Origin: Saccharothrix syringae
GTDB lineage: Bacteria; Actinomycetota; Actinomycetes; Mycobacteriales; Pseudonocardiaceae
Direction of reading: 5' to 3'
NCBI RefSeq assembly: GCF_009498035.1
Contig: NZ_CP034550.1
Span: 7,564,001 to 7,628,000, forward strand
DNA: 64,000 nucleotides
In this document: one piece after another, positions 34,213-43,300 of the stretch
Numbering within the stretch: position 1 is the first letter of the stretch
How the letters are laid out: each line of letters opens with the position of its first letter
Position numbers and translations under genes: made by a program
Notes under the pieces: model-generated
The model's database searches: none
Seen by the model: the letters and a program-made list of their open reading frames with translations, nothing else
What the model was told of the DNA's origin: nothing

Positions 34213-34379
34213 GGCGACCTCCTCGATGCCGATCGGGCCGCCCCAGCGGTCCGGTGCCGTCATCGTGCGCCCGTGGCGGGCGCGGCGGTCGGCGCGGGGG
34301 TCGTCGGTGCACTTGTTTGCCCCCGGTGTGCCCTTTTCTCCCTGCCGCAACGCCTTCGGCCGTCCCTACCGTTCGACCG

Positions 34380-35732
34380 GTGACCACGACGACCGAATTC
34401 GGCCTCCGCACCGTGCTCGTCACGCCCGGCTCGGAGGCCAGTGCCATGCTGACGGTGCGCAACGACAGCGACATTGTCGAGGCGTACGAGTTCGAGGTGG
34501 TGGGCGAGTGCGCACCGTGGACCTCGGTCGAGCCCGCGCGGCTCTCGCTGTACCCCGGGACCTCCGAGGAGGTGACCGTCGTGCTGCGGCCGCCCCGGTC
34601 GGCCGCGGTGCGGGCGGGCGAGGTGCCGCTGGGGGTGCGGGTCCTGCCCGCGGAGCGGCCGGACACGGCGGTGGTGGCCGAGACGACGGTCGTCGTGGAG
34701 CCGTTCCTCCAGTCGCGCGTCGAGCTGGTGCCCGAGCGCCGGCGGGCCTGGCGCAGCGCGCGTTTCCACGTCGAGGTGGACAACGAGGGCAACGCACCGG
34801 TCGCGGTGTCCCTGGTCGCGGCGGAGGCCGACGACCAGTTGCGCACCACCGTCGCCGACGGGCCGGTGGTCGTCGAGCCCGGGGTCCGGGCCGAGGTGCC
34901 GGTGCGGGTGCGGATCGCCAAGGTGCTGTGGTTCGGCGCGCCGGTGAGCTGGCCGGTGCGGCTGACCTCGAACACCGCCATCCGCGAAGCCGCCCCGACC
35001 ACCGCACCGATCACCGCCGGGACCGCCGTGGGTACCGCCGCGACCGAGGCCGTGGAGACCGAGGAGCTGGACGGGGAACTGGTCCAGCTCCCGGTGTTCC
35101 CCAAGTGGCTGCTCGCCCTGCTGGCGCTGCTGCTGGCGTTGCTGCTGCTGTGGCTGACGCTGGTGCGCCCGGCCGTGCAGAGCGCCGCGCGCGAGGCCGC
35201 CGACGAGCGGGCCGAGGAGATCGTGCAGGCGCAGGAGGGGATCACGCCCCAGGAGCCGCCTGCCCAGGAACCGGGTGGCGGTCAGCAGACCGGCGGGCAG
35301 CAGCCGGGCGGCCAGCAGCCGCAGGGGCAGCCGGGACAGGGGCAGCCGGGGCAGGGCAACGCGGTGGGCGGCGGCGAGCAGAGCTCCAGCACGATCGAGG
35401 TCCGCACCAACACCGGCGACCAGGGCACCGGCAGCTACGTCGTGCCCGCCGGGAAGGTCTTCCGCATCACCGACCTCGTGCTGGCCAACCACCAGGGGGA
35501 CGAGGGCGTGCTGACCATCGCCTTCGGCGAGCGCACCATCACCACCATCGCGCTGGAGACCTTCCGCAACCAGGACTACCACTGGGTGACGCCGATCGAC
35601 GTCCCCGAGAACGCCACGGTCAGCGCGACCGTCGACTGCGCCCGGCCGGGCACGCCGGCCAGCGGCAGGCAGGCACCGAACTGCCTGCAACTGCTCAACG
35701 TCAGCGGTGCGCTGGCGGACCTGCCGCGATGA
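34380..35732 (+). CDS. Single-span membrane protein with Ig-like domains, eCIS-linked
   Basis: About 450 residues from GTG 34380; the in-frame upstream extension to 34254 is Arg/Cys-rich and unlikely. Parts: two beta-sandwich domains in the N-terminal cytoplasmic half (VLVTPGSEASAMLTVRNDSD; LYPGTSEEVTVVLRPPR; FHVEVDNEGNAPVAVSL), then a transmembrane helix (WLLALLALLLALLLLWLTLV, 243-262), a Gln/Gly/Pro linker, and a C-terminal domain (SYVVPAGKVFRITDLVLANH). No signal peptide, so N-in/C-out is expected. Similar proteins in actinobacterial eCIS neighbourhoods are often labelled hydrolytic protein without evidence. Its topology resembles the zinc-ribbon membrane protein at the other end of the locus. 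Confidence 0.78.
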   Translation: MTTTTEFGLRTVLVTPGSEASAMLTVRNDSDIVEAYEFEVVGECAPWTSVEPARLSLYPGTSEEVTVVLRPPRSAAVRAGEVPLGVRVLPAERPDTAVVAETTVVVEPFLQSRVELVPERRRAWRSARFHVEVDNEGNAPVAVSLVAAEADDQLRTTVADGPVVVEPGVRAEVPVRVRIAKVLWFGAPVSWPVRLTSNTAIREAAPTTAPITAGTAVGTAATEAVETEELDGELVQLPVFPKWLLALLALLLALLLLWLTLVRPAVQSAAREAADERAEEIVQAQEGITPQEPPAQEPGGGQQTGGQQPGGQQPQGQPGQGQPGQGNAVGGGEQSSSTIEVRTNTGDQGTGSYVVPAGKVFRITDLVLANHQGDEGVLTIAFGERTITTIALETFRNQDYHWVTPIDVPENATVSATVDCARPGTPASGRQAPNCLQLLNVSGALADLPR

Positions 35733-35743
35733 CCGCCTGAGGA

Positions 35744-35770
35744 GGGGCCCGCCCCGGCGGAACGGGCCCC
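35744..35770 (+). terminator. Hairpin terminator after the Ig-like membrane protein gene
   Basis: GGGGCCCG (35744-35751) pairs with CGGGCCCC (35763-35770) around an 11-base loop, 12 bases after the stop codon. This is a GC-only stem without T-run. Confidence 0.7.
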
Positions 35771-35922
35771 CGCGCTCGTGGCGCTCGCGGCGCTCGCGGC
35801 GCTCGTGGCACCGACCGGCAGCCTGATCAGCGCCCCGGTCGGCGCCAGTGCGGCGCCCACCCCGATGACCTTCTTCGTGCGCATGGCGTTCTTCCCCTCT
35901 GCGGTGTTGCCGCGCGGCCGGA

Positions 35923-36300
35923 TCAGCCGACGGGTTCGGGCAGCAGGTCGTCGGCCTGCGCCCGGGTGTCCCTGCCCTGAACCGCCCACAGCCCCGCGAA
36001 GACCTCGGCGTGCGCCGCCGGGCGTTCGAACCCGCCCTGCTGGATGACGTCGGCGGACAGCGGCTGTCGCACGAGCCGCACGTGGTAGGCCCCAGCGGGA
36101 CATCGCGAAGTGCACCGCCGTGCTGCCCGCGCTGTCGCAGGCCGCCGGTGGGCGCCGGCCGCCGTCGCCGGCCGTGACGCCGGCCCGCGCGCGTGCCTGT
36201 GGTGCGCCGGAGGCGGAGTGGGAGCGGCGGGCGACGACGCGGCGGTGCTGTGGCGCCTGCCCGACCGCCGCCCGGACCCGCTCGCCCCCGACCTGCCCGC
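35923..36300 (-). pseudogene. Probable frameshifted gene remnant
   Basis: The 3' part has a convincing coding frame with strong GC3: it reads AYHVRLVRQPLSADVIQQGG, then AHAEVFAGLWAVQGRDTRAQ, and stops at 35923. Upstream of about 36090 the coding-like frame changes: CDSAGSTAVHFAMSRW runs in another frame, consistent with a frameshift. No start site or domain was found. It lies downstream of the sugar ABC permease on the same strand and could be the worn remains of a neighbouring enzyme gene. Just below it, a short ORF beginning MRTKKVIGVGAALAP (start about 35885, AGAGGGGAAG upstream) overlaps the end of the Ig-like gene; I could not decide whether that is expressed. Confidence 0.35.
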
Positions 36301-36385
36301 GGCCGGGTGTGCGAGGCGGGGCGGTGTGGGCGTCCTGCTTCCCGGGCTCGATCGCCCTGCGCCCGACCACAGCGCCCCACCACCG

Positions 36386-37204
36386 TCACCCCGTGACCGC
36401 GCCCCGCATGATGCCCCCCACCACCCCGCGCGCCACCACCGCGAACAGCACCACCACCGGCAACGTCCCCAGCACCGCACCGGTCAGCACCAGCGGATAA
36501 TCGGTGTAATACCCCCCGGCCAGCCGGGACAACGCCACCTGCACGGTCGGCGCCTCGTTCGGGTCGAGCACCACCAGCGGCCAGAAGAAGTCGTTCCACG
36601 AAGCCACGAACGTCAGCATCGCCAGCACCGTCGCGTGGGGCCGCAGAGCCGGCAGCACCACGTGCCGGTAGACGCGCACCAGCGAGCACCCGTCCACCCG
36701 CGCGGCGTCCACCAGCGCCGCGGGCACCGCCTCGCGGCATGCCTGCCGCATCCAGAACACGCTGAACGCGCTCACCAGCCCCGGCACCACCACCGCCTCC
36801 AACCGCCCGTACCAGCCCAGCTCGCCCACCAGCACGAACAGCGGCACCACGCCCAGCTGCACCGGCACCGCGGCCGACGCCACGACCACGGCGAACAGCG
36901 CGTCACGGCCCCGGAAGCGCAGGTGGGCGAAGGCGAACCCGGCCGCGGTCGACAGCAGCACGTTGGCCGCGGTGACGGTGACCGCCACGACCGCGGAGTT
37001 GCGCAGCGCCGCGAGGAAGTCCACCGCCGCGAAGACCTCGCGCACGTGGCCGGGCAGCTCGCCGCCGGGCAGCAGGGGCGGCACGCGGCCGGCGACGTCG
37101 GCGTTGTCGTGCGAGGCCACGACCACCGACCAGTACAGCGGGAACAGCGAGGCCAGCACGACGACCAGCAGCACCGCCGTGGCCAACCCACCGCGCAGCC
37201 GCAC
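36386..37204 (-). CDS. Sugar ABC transporter permease (CebG/MalG-like)
   Basis: 272 residues from GTG 37204 (GGGGAGG 6 bases upstream); GTG 37210, overlapping the upstream stop, is the alternative. Six transmembrane helices with the EAA loop near VPAALVDAARVDGCSLVRVY RHVVLP split across 150-175, as in family MalG permeases. The helix pattern LFPLYWSVVVASHD at the start is typical. Partner of the permease at 37.2 kb and the binding protein at 38.1 kb. No ATPase is encoded here; actinomycete systems of this type usually share a general ATPase (MsiK). Confidence 0.92.
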   Translation of the reverse strand: MRLRGGLATAVLLVVVLASLFPLYWSVVVASHDNADVAGRVPPLLPGGELPGHVREVFAAVDFLAALRNSAVVAVTVTAANVLLSTAAGFAFAHLRFRGRDALFAVVVASAAVPVQLGVVPLFVLVGELGWYGRLEAVVVPGLVSAFSVFWMRQACREAVPAALVDAARVDGCSLVRVYRHVVLPALRPHATVLAMLTFVASWNDFFWPLVVLDPNEAPTVQVALSRLAGGYYTDYPLVLTGAVLGTLPVVVLFAVVARGVVGGIMRGAVTG

Positions 37205-37206
37205 GG

Positions 37207-38100
37207 TCACCCTCCCCGGACCGCACGGCGCAGCAGCGCGGCGTTGACCAGCGCGAGCACCGCGCACAGCGCGAACAGCACCCACGACACCGCGGCCGCG
37301 TAACCCGCGTCGAAGCGCTCGAACCCGGCCTCGTACAGGTACATCACCAGTGTCTGGAACTGCCGGTCGGCACCGCCGTCCGCGCCGCCGAACAGCGTCG
37401 GCTCGGTGAACAGCTGGAAGCCGCCGATGGTGGCCACCACCGCGGTGAACAGCAGCGTCGGCCGGATCGACGGCAGGGTCACCGACCGGAAGGCGCGCCA
37501 CCGGGACGCGCCGTCCAGCTCGGCCGCCTCGTGCAGCTCGCGCGGCACGGCCCGCATCGCGGCCAGGTAGAGCAGCGCGTTGTACCCGGTCCACCGCCAG
37601 GCCACCATCACAGCCACGCCCAGGTGCGCCGACCAGGCGTGCGCCCGCCAGTCCACCGGGTCCGCGCCGAACCCGGACAGCACCCAGTTGACCAGGCCCT
37701 GGTCCCGGCCGAACAGCTGGGCGAACACCAGCGCGACCGCCACCACCGGCACCACGTTGGGCAGCAGCACCACCGCGCGCCACACCGCGCTGCCGCGCAG
37801 CGGCCGGTCCAGCAGCGCGGCCACGCCCAGCGCGCACAGCAGCTGCGGGACGGTGGCGGCGACGAAGATGCTCGCGGTGTTGGCCAGCGCCCGGTAGAAG
37901 CCGGGGTCGGCGAACAGCGCCGCGTAGTTGGCCCACCCGGTGAACGCGACCGGGCCGTCGAGCAGGTCCCAGTCGTACAGCGACATCCAGGCGGTGCGCG
38001 CGGCCGGGTAGAGCCCGAACGCGCCGAAGAGCACGAAGAACGGCGCGACGAGCAGGTACGGGGTGACCCGGCGGTCCAGCCGGGCGAGCAGCACGGCCAC
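37207..38100 (-). CDS. Sugar ABC transporter permease (CebF/MalF-like)
   Basis: 297 residues from GTG 38100. Begins RRVTPYLLVAPFFVLFGAFG, a usual MalF-type start, with six helices and the EAA motif at LHEAAELDGASRWRAFRSVTLP. It follows the binding-protein gene by 4 bases, so the three genes form one operon. Partner permease overlaps downstream. Confidence 0.93.
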   Translation of the reverse strand: MAVLLARLDRRVTPYLLVAPFFVLFGAFGLYPAARTAWMSLYDWDLLDGPVAFTGWANYAALFADPGFYRALANTASIFVAATVPQLLCALGVAALLDRPLRGSAVWRAVVLLPNVVPVVAVALVFAQLFGRDQGLVNWVLSGFGADPVDWRAHAWSAHLGVAVMVAWRWTGYNALLYLAAMRAVPRELHEAAELDGASRWRAFRSVTLPSIRPTLLFTAVVATIGGFQLFTEPTLFGGADGGADRQFQTLVMYLYEAGFERFDAGYAAAVSWVLFALCAVLALVNAALLRRAVRGG

Positions 38101-38104
38101 GGCG

Positions 38105-39355
38105 CTAGTCCACGATCCGCCGGGCCTCGTCGACCGCCTCGGCCCACGCCTGCCCGACGGTCCGCTGCCCGTTCTCCACCCGGCCCAGCGCCCGGCCGAA
38201 CACCGGCCGCACGTCGGCGTCGCGCAGCCCGCGGTAGTTGGGCCGCACGGTGTCCGAGGAGGCCGCGAACAGCCGGCCGACCGGCGCGTCGGCGAAGTAC
38301 GGGTTGGTGTGCCCGAGCACGGCCGGGTCCCGGTAGACCGCGGGCTGGCTGGGCAGGATGCCGCTGTCCACGAACAGCCTGCGCTGCTGCTCGGGCGCGG
38401 TCAGCCACTCCGCGAGCCGGTATGCCTCGCGCTGGTGGGCGCCCTGCGCGGGCACCACCAGGTAGGAGCCGCCCCAGTTGCCGCCGCCGCCGGGCACGGT
38501 GGTGACGTCCCACCGGCCGGCCCCGGCGGCCCCGCCGATCTCCTCGATCTGGGTGAGCATCCACGCCGGGCAGGTGATGGTGGCGAAGCTGCCCTGGTTG
38601 ATCGCGGCGTTCCAGTCGGGGGTGAAGGTGGTGACCCGCGCGGTCTGCCCCTTGGCCCCGATGCGGCCCGCGATCTCGAACGCCCGCCGCACGTTCGGGT
38701 TGGTGTCGCCGATGAACGAGTCGTCGGCCTTGGCGAAGTAGTTCTCCTCCGCCTGGTTGAGCACGGCGGTGTAGATGGTGCCGGCGGAGTCGGCGAACCG
38801 CGCGTCGGCGACGTGCTCGGCGAACCGGTCGGCCACCTCGGCGTAGCGCTCCCAGGTCGGCCACAGCGCGGCCACCTCGTCGCGGTCGGTGGGCAGGCCG
38901 GCGCGCTGGAACAGGTCCCGCCGGTAGCACATGGCCAGGCCGCCCATGTCGGTGCCGAGCCCGATGACGGAGCCGTCGTCGGCGACGCCCTGCTGCCACT
39001 TCCACGGCGCCCAGCGGTCGTGCAGCCCGCCCGCGCCGAACGCGGCCAGGTCGGCGACCTTGTCCTTCGAGCGGCGGACGCGCGGCATGTACTGCTCCTC
39101 CACCGCGACCACGTCGGCGGCGCCGCGACCGGCGGCCAGCGCGGTGATCAGCCCCTTGTGGTGCGACTCGAAGTCGGTGACCCGGCCGACCACGTCGATG
39201 CCCGGGTTCAGCCGCTCGTACTCGGCGAACAGCGGCTCGTAGCCGAACTCGCCGAAGGTCGCCACGGTGATCCGCAGCTCCCCGCCCGCGCCGCCGCACG
39301 CGGTCGCGGTGAGCGCCAGCACCACCGGTAGCCAGGCCAATGAACGTCTGCGCAT
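38105..39355 (-). CDS. Extracellular sugar-binding lipoprotein (CebE-like)
   Basis: 416 residues from ATG 39355. The signal peptide MRRRSLAWLPVVLALTATAC ends in a lipobox (A-T-A-C, Cys 20). The mature protein starts with the solute-binding pattern ITVATFGEFGYEPLFAEYER and LITALAAGRGAADVVAVEEQ, which resemble the cellobiose-type binding proteins of Streptomyces; later WDVTTVPGGGGNWGGSYLVV is typical of family 1 binding proteins. It delivers an oligosaccharide to the two permeases. The exact sugar cannot be read from the sequence. Confidence 0.9.
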   Translation of the reverse strand: MRRRSLAWLPVVLALTATACGGAGGELRITVATFGEFGYEPLFAEYERLNPGIDVVGRVTDFESHHKGLITALAAGRGAADVVAVEEQYMPRVRRSKDKVADLAAFGAGGLHDRWAPWKWQQGVADDGSVIGLGTDMGGLAMCYRRDLFQRAGLPTDRDEVAALWPTWERYAEVADRFAEHVADARFADSAGTIYTAVLNQAEENYFAKADDSFIGDTNPNVRRAFEIAGRIGAKGQTARVTTFTPDWNAAINQGSFATITCPAWMLTQIEEIGGAAGAGRWDVTTVPGGGGNWGGSYLVVPAQGAHQREAYRLAEWLTAPEQQRRLFVDSGILPSQPAVYRDPAVLGHTNPYFADAPVGRLFAASSDTVRPNYRGLRDADVRPVFGRALGRVENGQRTVGQAWAEAVDEARRIVD

Positions 39356-39482
39356 GCCCCACCCCTGATTGCCGTATCGGTCTCGTCACCCATCGTGTTC
39401 GACCGAGGGCGGCAGGGTGAGGAACAGAGGGGGCCCAGGACCCGTTCTTACTGACATGACTGCCCGGAATTACTCCACGGAG

Positions 39483-39746
39483 TCATACCAGGGGATGACG
39501 ACGGTTCCACTCGTCCAGGAGGGTGTCGATCCAGGCGCCCAGCAGCTCGGCCATCTCGCCGTCGCCGCGCGCCCGGTAGTCGCGCAGCTCGGAACCCGCG
39601 ACCGCCAGCTCGGAGCACAGGTCGATGCGCGCGAGGTCCACCCGCCCGAGGTCCACCCGGCCCGGCTCGGGCCCGGGGGCCGCGGCACCGGGGATGGCGG
39701 GGTCCGGGGCGGCGGGCTCGGGGACCGGGGGCTCGGGGATGGTCAC
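39483..39746 (-). CDS. Small protein of unknown function, coupled pair member
   Basis: 87 residues from GTG 39746, overlapping the stop of the upstream gene (GTGA). The first ~28 residues are Pro/Ala/Glu-rich; then RVDLGRVDLARIDLCSELAV and ELRDYRARGDGEMAELLGAW. Not recognised. Together with its partner it lies between the sugar importer and the second SARP regulator, from which both diverge. Confidence 0.6.
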   Translation of the reverse strand: MTIPEPPVPEPAAPDPAIPGAAAPGPEPGRVDLGRVDLARIDLCSELAVAGSELRDYRARGDGEMAELLGAWIDTLLDEWNRRHPLV

Positions 39747-40117
39747 CGCCGCCTCGCCGAGTTCCGCGAGGCGATCCGCATGGCCTCGATGTACTTGGGC
39801 AGCTCGACCAGGGCGCGTTCCCAGCTGTCGGAGTTGAGCTGCCCGGCGAACACCGCGTCGACCACCAGCCGGTCCACGTCGGGCGCGACGTCGTCCCCGG
39901 ACGCGTCGCGCAGCCTGCGCGACAGCTCCAGCCGGCGCAGCCGCGACCGCACCTCGTCCAGGGTGTGCTCCAGCTCGATGATCACGCGGCGGGCCTGGGC
40001 GGGTTCCAGCACCAGCCACCCCCGCCGGGCCAGCTGGAGGAACAGGTCGCCCGCGAACCGCTCCGGAGGGGAGACCCGATCCGGGCCACCGGTCTCGCCG
40101 TCGGATCGCACGTCCAT
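39743..40117 (-). CDS. Small helical protein of unknown function, coupled pair member
   Basis: 124 residues from ATG 40117 with GCGGAGG 8 bases upstream. Mostly helical and charged: FAGDLFLQLARRGWLVLEPA, TLDEVRSRLRRLELSRRLRD, ELPKYIEAMRIASR. Not recognised. Translationally coupled to the next gene. Divergent from the SARP regulator at 40.4 kb, so possibly its target (inference). Confidence 0.65.
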   Translation of the reverse strand: MDVRSDGETGGPDRVSPPERFAGDLFLQLARRGWLVLEPAQARRVIIELEHTLDEVRSRLRRLELSRRLRDASGDDVAPDVDRLVVDAVFAGQLNSDSWERALVELPKYIEAMRIASRNSARRR

Positions 40118-40392
40118 CGCAGCCTCCGCGCGGGACCGGGCGCACGCGGCCCCGACCCCCAGGTTCGCCCCCCGTACCGGGGATTCCTGTCGACCACACC
40201 ACGGGCGCGCGTCGGGGAGAAGCCCGCACGGCGCGATTTGCCCGTCTTTACCCCGATCACTGCCCCGGAGCGACAGCCGACGCGGCGGTTCCCCTCTGCC
40301 GGACGGGTGAACCGAACCTTGAAATTTGAACCAAAACGCGTCTGCCACCGTGCAAGGGGCTGACGGTGGAGCGGGCAGGAGCGGGGATCGGG
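40118..40392. promoter_or_regulatory. Divergent promoter region between the small gene pair and the second SARP gene
   Basis: About 275 bases. The AT-rich phrase TTGAAATTTGAACCAAAA (40318-40335) is the most promoter-like element in this GC-rich setting, ~60 bases before the SARP ATG, and it includes the direct repeat TTGAA-A-TTTGAA. No operator consensus could be assigned. Confidence 0.35.
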
Positions 40393-43300
40393 ATGTCGAC
40401 CTCTTCTGGTGACGGGGTGCGGGTGAGCGTGCTGGGACCGGTGCGCGCCTGGCTCGGCGAGGACGAGCGGCCGCTGGGCCCGGCCCGCCAACGGGCGGTG
40501 TTCGCCCTGCTCGCGGCCCGGGCGAACCGCGTGGTCTCCCGGCACGAGCTGATCGACGGGCTGTGGGGCGACGCGCCGCCGGCCAGCGCGGTCGGCAGCG
40601 TGCACACCTACGTGTCGGGGTTGCGGCGCGCGTTGGGACCCGCCCGGGACGCCCTGGTGTCGTCGCACACCTCCGGCTACTCGTTGCGGTTGGCCGAAGG
40701 CGCGGTGGACGCGGTGGTGTTCGACCGGGGCCGGGCCCGCGCGCGGCTGCTGCTGGACGCGGGCGACCACCGGGCCGCGCGGGACGCGCTGGACGAGGCG
40801 CTGGACCTGTGGCGGGGTGAGGCGTACTCGGGCGTGCCGGGGCCGTTCGCCGAGGTGGAGCGGCGGCGGCTGGACGAGCTGCGGCTGAGCGCCGTGGAGA
40901 TGCGGGCCCGCGCGGCGCTGGAGCTGGGTGCCCACCGGGAGGTGGTGGCCGAGCTGACCGCGCTGGTGGGCGAGCACCCGTGGCACGAGTCGCTGTGGGA
41001 GGTGCTGATGCTGGCGCTGGACCGGTCCGGGCGCCACGCCGAGGCGCTGGAGGCGTTCCGGGACGCGCGCCGGGCGCTGGTGGCCGAGCAGGGGGTGGAG
41101 CCGGGGCCCGCGCTGCGGGAGCTCCACCAGCGGATCGTCAGCGGCACGTCCGAGCCCCGGCGGGCGCCTGAGGCGCGGCACGCGGTCGGTTCCCGGCAGG
41201 CGGCACGACCAGGGGCCGAGGCTCGCCGCGTGGGTGAAGAGCGGCACGCGGCCGAGCCCTCGTACGCGGCTGGAACGCGGCACGCGGCCGAGTCCCCGTA
41301 CGCGGCCGGAGCACGGCACGCGGCCGGTCCCCGGCACGAGTCCTCCCCGCGAGGGGCGGCAGGAGTGGACTTGCGGGGCGCGTCCCGAGGGGTGGACGCG
41401 CCCCGCCGCCTGCTCTCGGCGCCGCCGCACGTGGCGCGGGTGCTGCGCCAGGGTGCCGCGCCGGGCTCGATCGTCGGCCGCGCCGAGGAGGTCGCGCTGC
41501 TGCGCGACCTGGTGACCGACGCGCTGGCCGGGCGGGGCGCGTCGGTGTGGGTCGAGGGCGAGGCGGGCATCGGCAAGTCCGAGCTGCTGACCGTGGCGTT
41601 CGCGGACGTGGCGGCGCGCGGCTGCCAGGTGGGCTGGGCGGTCGCCGACGAGCCGGGCAGGCGGTTCCCGCTCCAGGTGATCATGGACTGCCTGGACGTG
41701 AGCCCCGCCTCGCCGGACCGGCACCGCGCCGAACCGGCCGTGGAGCTGCGCACCGAGCCCGCGCACGGCGGGTGGGGCCCGGCCGACCCGGTCCCGGTCG
41801 CGGTCGACCGGCTGCTGGCCCTGGTGGACCGGGTCTGCGCGGCCGGGCCGCTGCTGCTGGTGATCGACGACCTGCACTGGGCCGACGAGGCGAGCGTGCT
41901 GATGTGGCACCGGCTGGCCGCGGCCACCCGCCAGCTGCCGCTGCTGCTGGTGGCCGCCACCCGGCCCGACCCGGGTCGGCGGGAGCTGGCCCAGCTGCGG
42001 CGCGGCGTGGAGGCGCGGCGCGGGCACGTGGTGGTGCTGGAGCCGCTGGCCGCGCCGGACGTGGAGGAGCTGATCGGCCGCGTGGTGGGCGCGCGGCCGG
42101 ACGAGGTGCTGCGCGAGGTGGCCCGCCGCACCGCGGGGAACCCGCTCTACACCCGCGAGGTCGCGCACGCCCTGGTGCGCAACCGGGCCGTGCGCGTGGT
42201 GGACGGCGTGGCCGCGGTGGACCGGGACGCCATCGACGAGGTGCCGTCGTCGCTGCTGGCCGCGGTGGACCGCACGCTGGAGTCGGTGTCGCGGGCGACC
42301 CGGGAGGTGCTGCGGTCGGCGGCGCTGCTGGGCGTGGCGTTCGGGGTGGACGCGCTGTGCGCGGTCACCGGCCGGTCGGCGCTGGACCTGGTGGGCGCGT
42401 TGGACGAGGCGGTGCGGGCCACCGTGCTGGTCGAGGCCGGTGACGAGCTGGCGTTCCGCCACCCGTACCTGCGGCAGGCGCTGTACGAGGGGATCGCCCG
42501 GCCGGTGCGGGCCGCGCTGCACCGGCACGCGGCCGAGGCGCTGGCGGGCGTCGGCGCGCCGGTCGAGCGGGTCGCCGAGCACCTGGCGGCCGAGCCCGTG
42601 GCACCGGACGAGTGGGTCGCGGGCTGGCTGGTGCGGCACCACGCCACAGTGGCCAACCGGGCGCCGCTGATCGCCGTCGACCTGCTGCGCACCGCGGTGG
42701 ACAGCCCGCTGCCCACCGGGCCGCAGCGGGCGACCCTGCTGGCCGCGCTGGTGAAGGTGCTGTTCCGGTTGGAGCGCCACCCGGAGCGCGAGGCCGAGCT
42801 GGCCGTGGCGCAGACCGCCGACCCGGAGGAGCTGGCGGAGATGCGGCACCTGCTGGCCGCCATGCGGCACCGGCGCGGCGACGCGGAGGCGGCGATCGCG
42901 GTGCTGCGCGACAGCCTCGCGCACCCGGACCTGCCCGCGATCTGGCGCACCAGGCACCTGTCCCTGCTGGCCAACTTCCGCCGGGGCGACCTGGAGGACC
43001 TGGACGCCACCGAGCGGACCGCCCGCCGGGTGCGCGCCGAGTCGGTGGCCGAGGGCGAGCCGTACCCGATCGCGCACGCGACGCAGACGCTGTGGCTGGT
43101 CGACTCGATCCGGCGCGACCACGAGGGCGCGCTGCGGCACGTCAACGAGGCGCTGGCCACCGTCGACGACCGCACCGACCTCGTCGAGCTGCGCCTGGAC
43201 CTGCTGGACAACAAGGTGTTCACGCTCCAGAACCTGGACCGGCTGGACGAGGCGGGCGAGGCGTTGCGCACGGCCCGCGCGGTGGCCGCCCGCCACGGCC

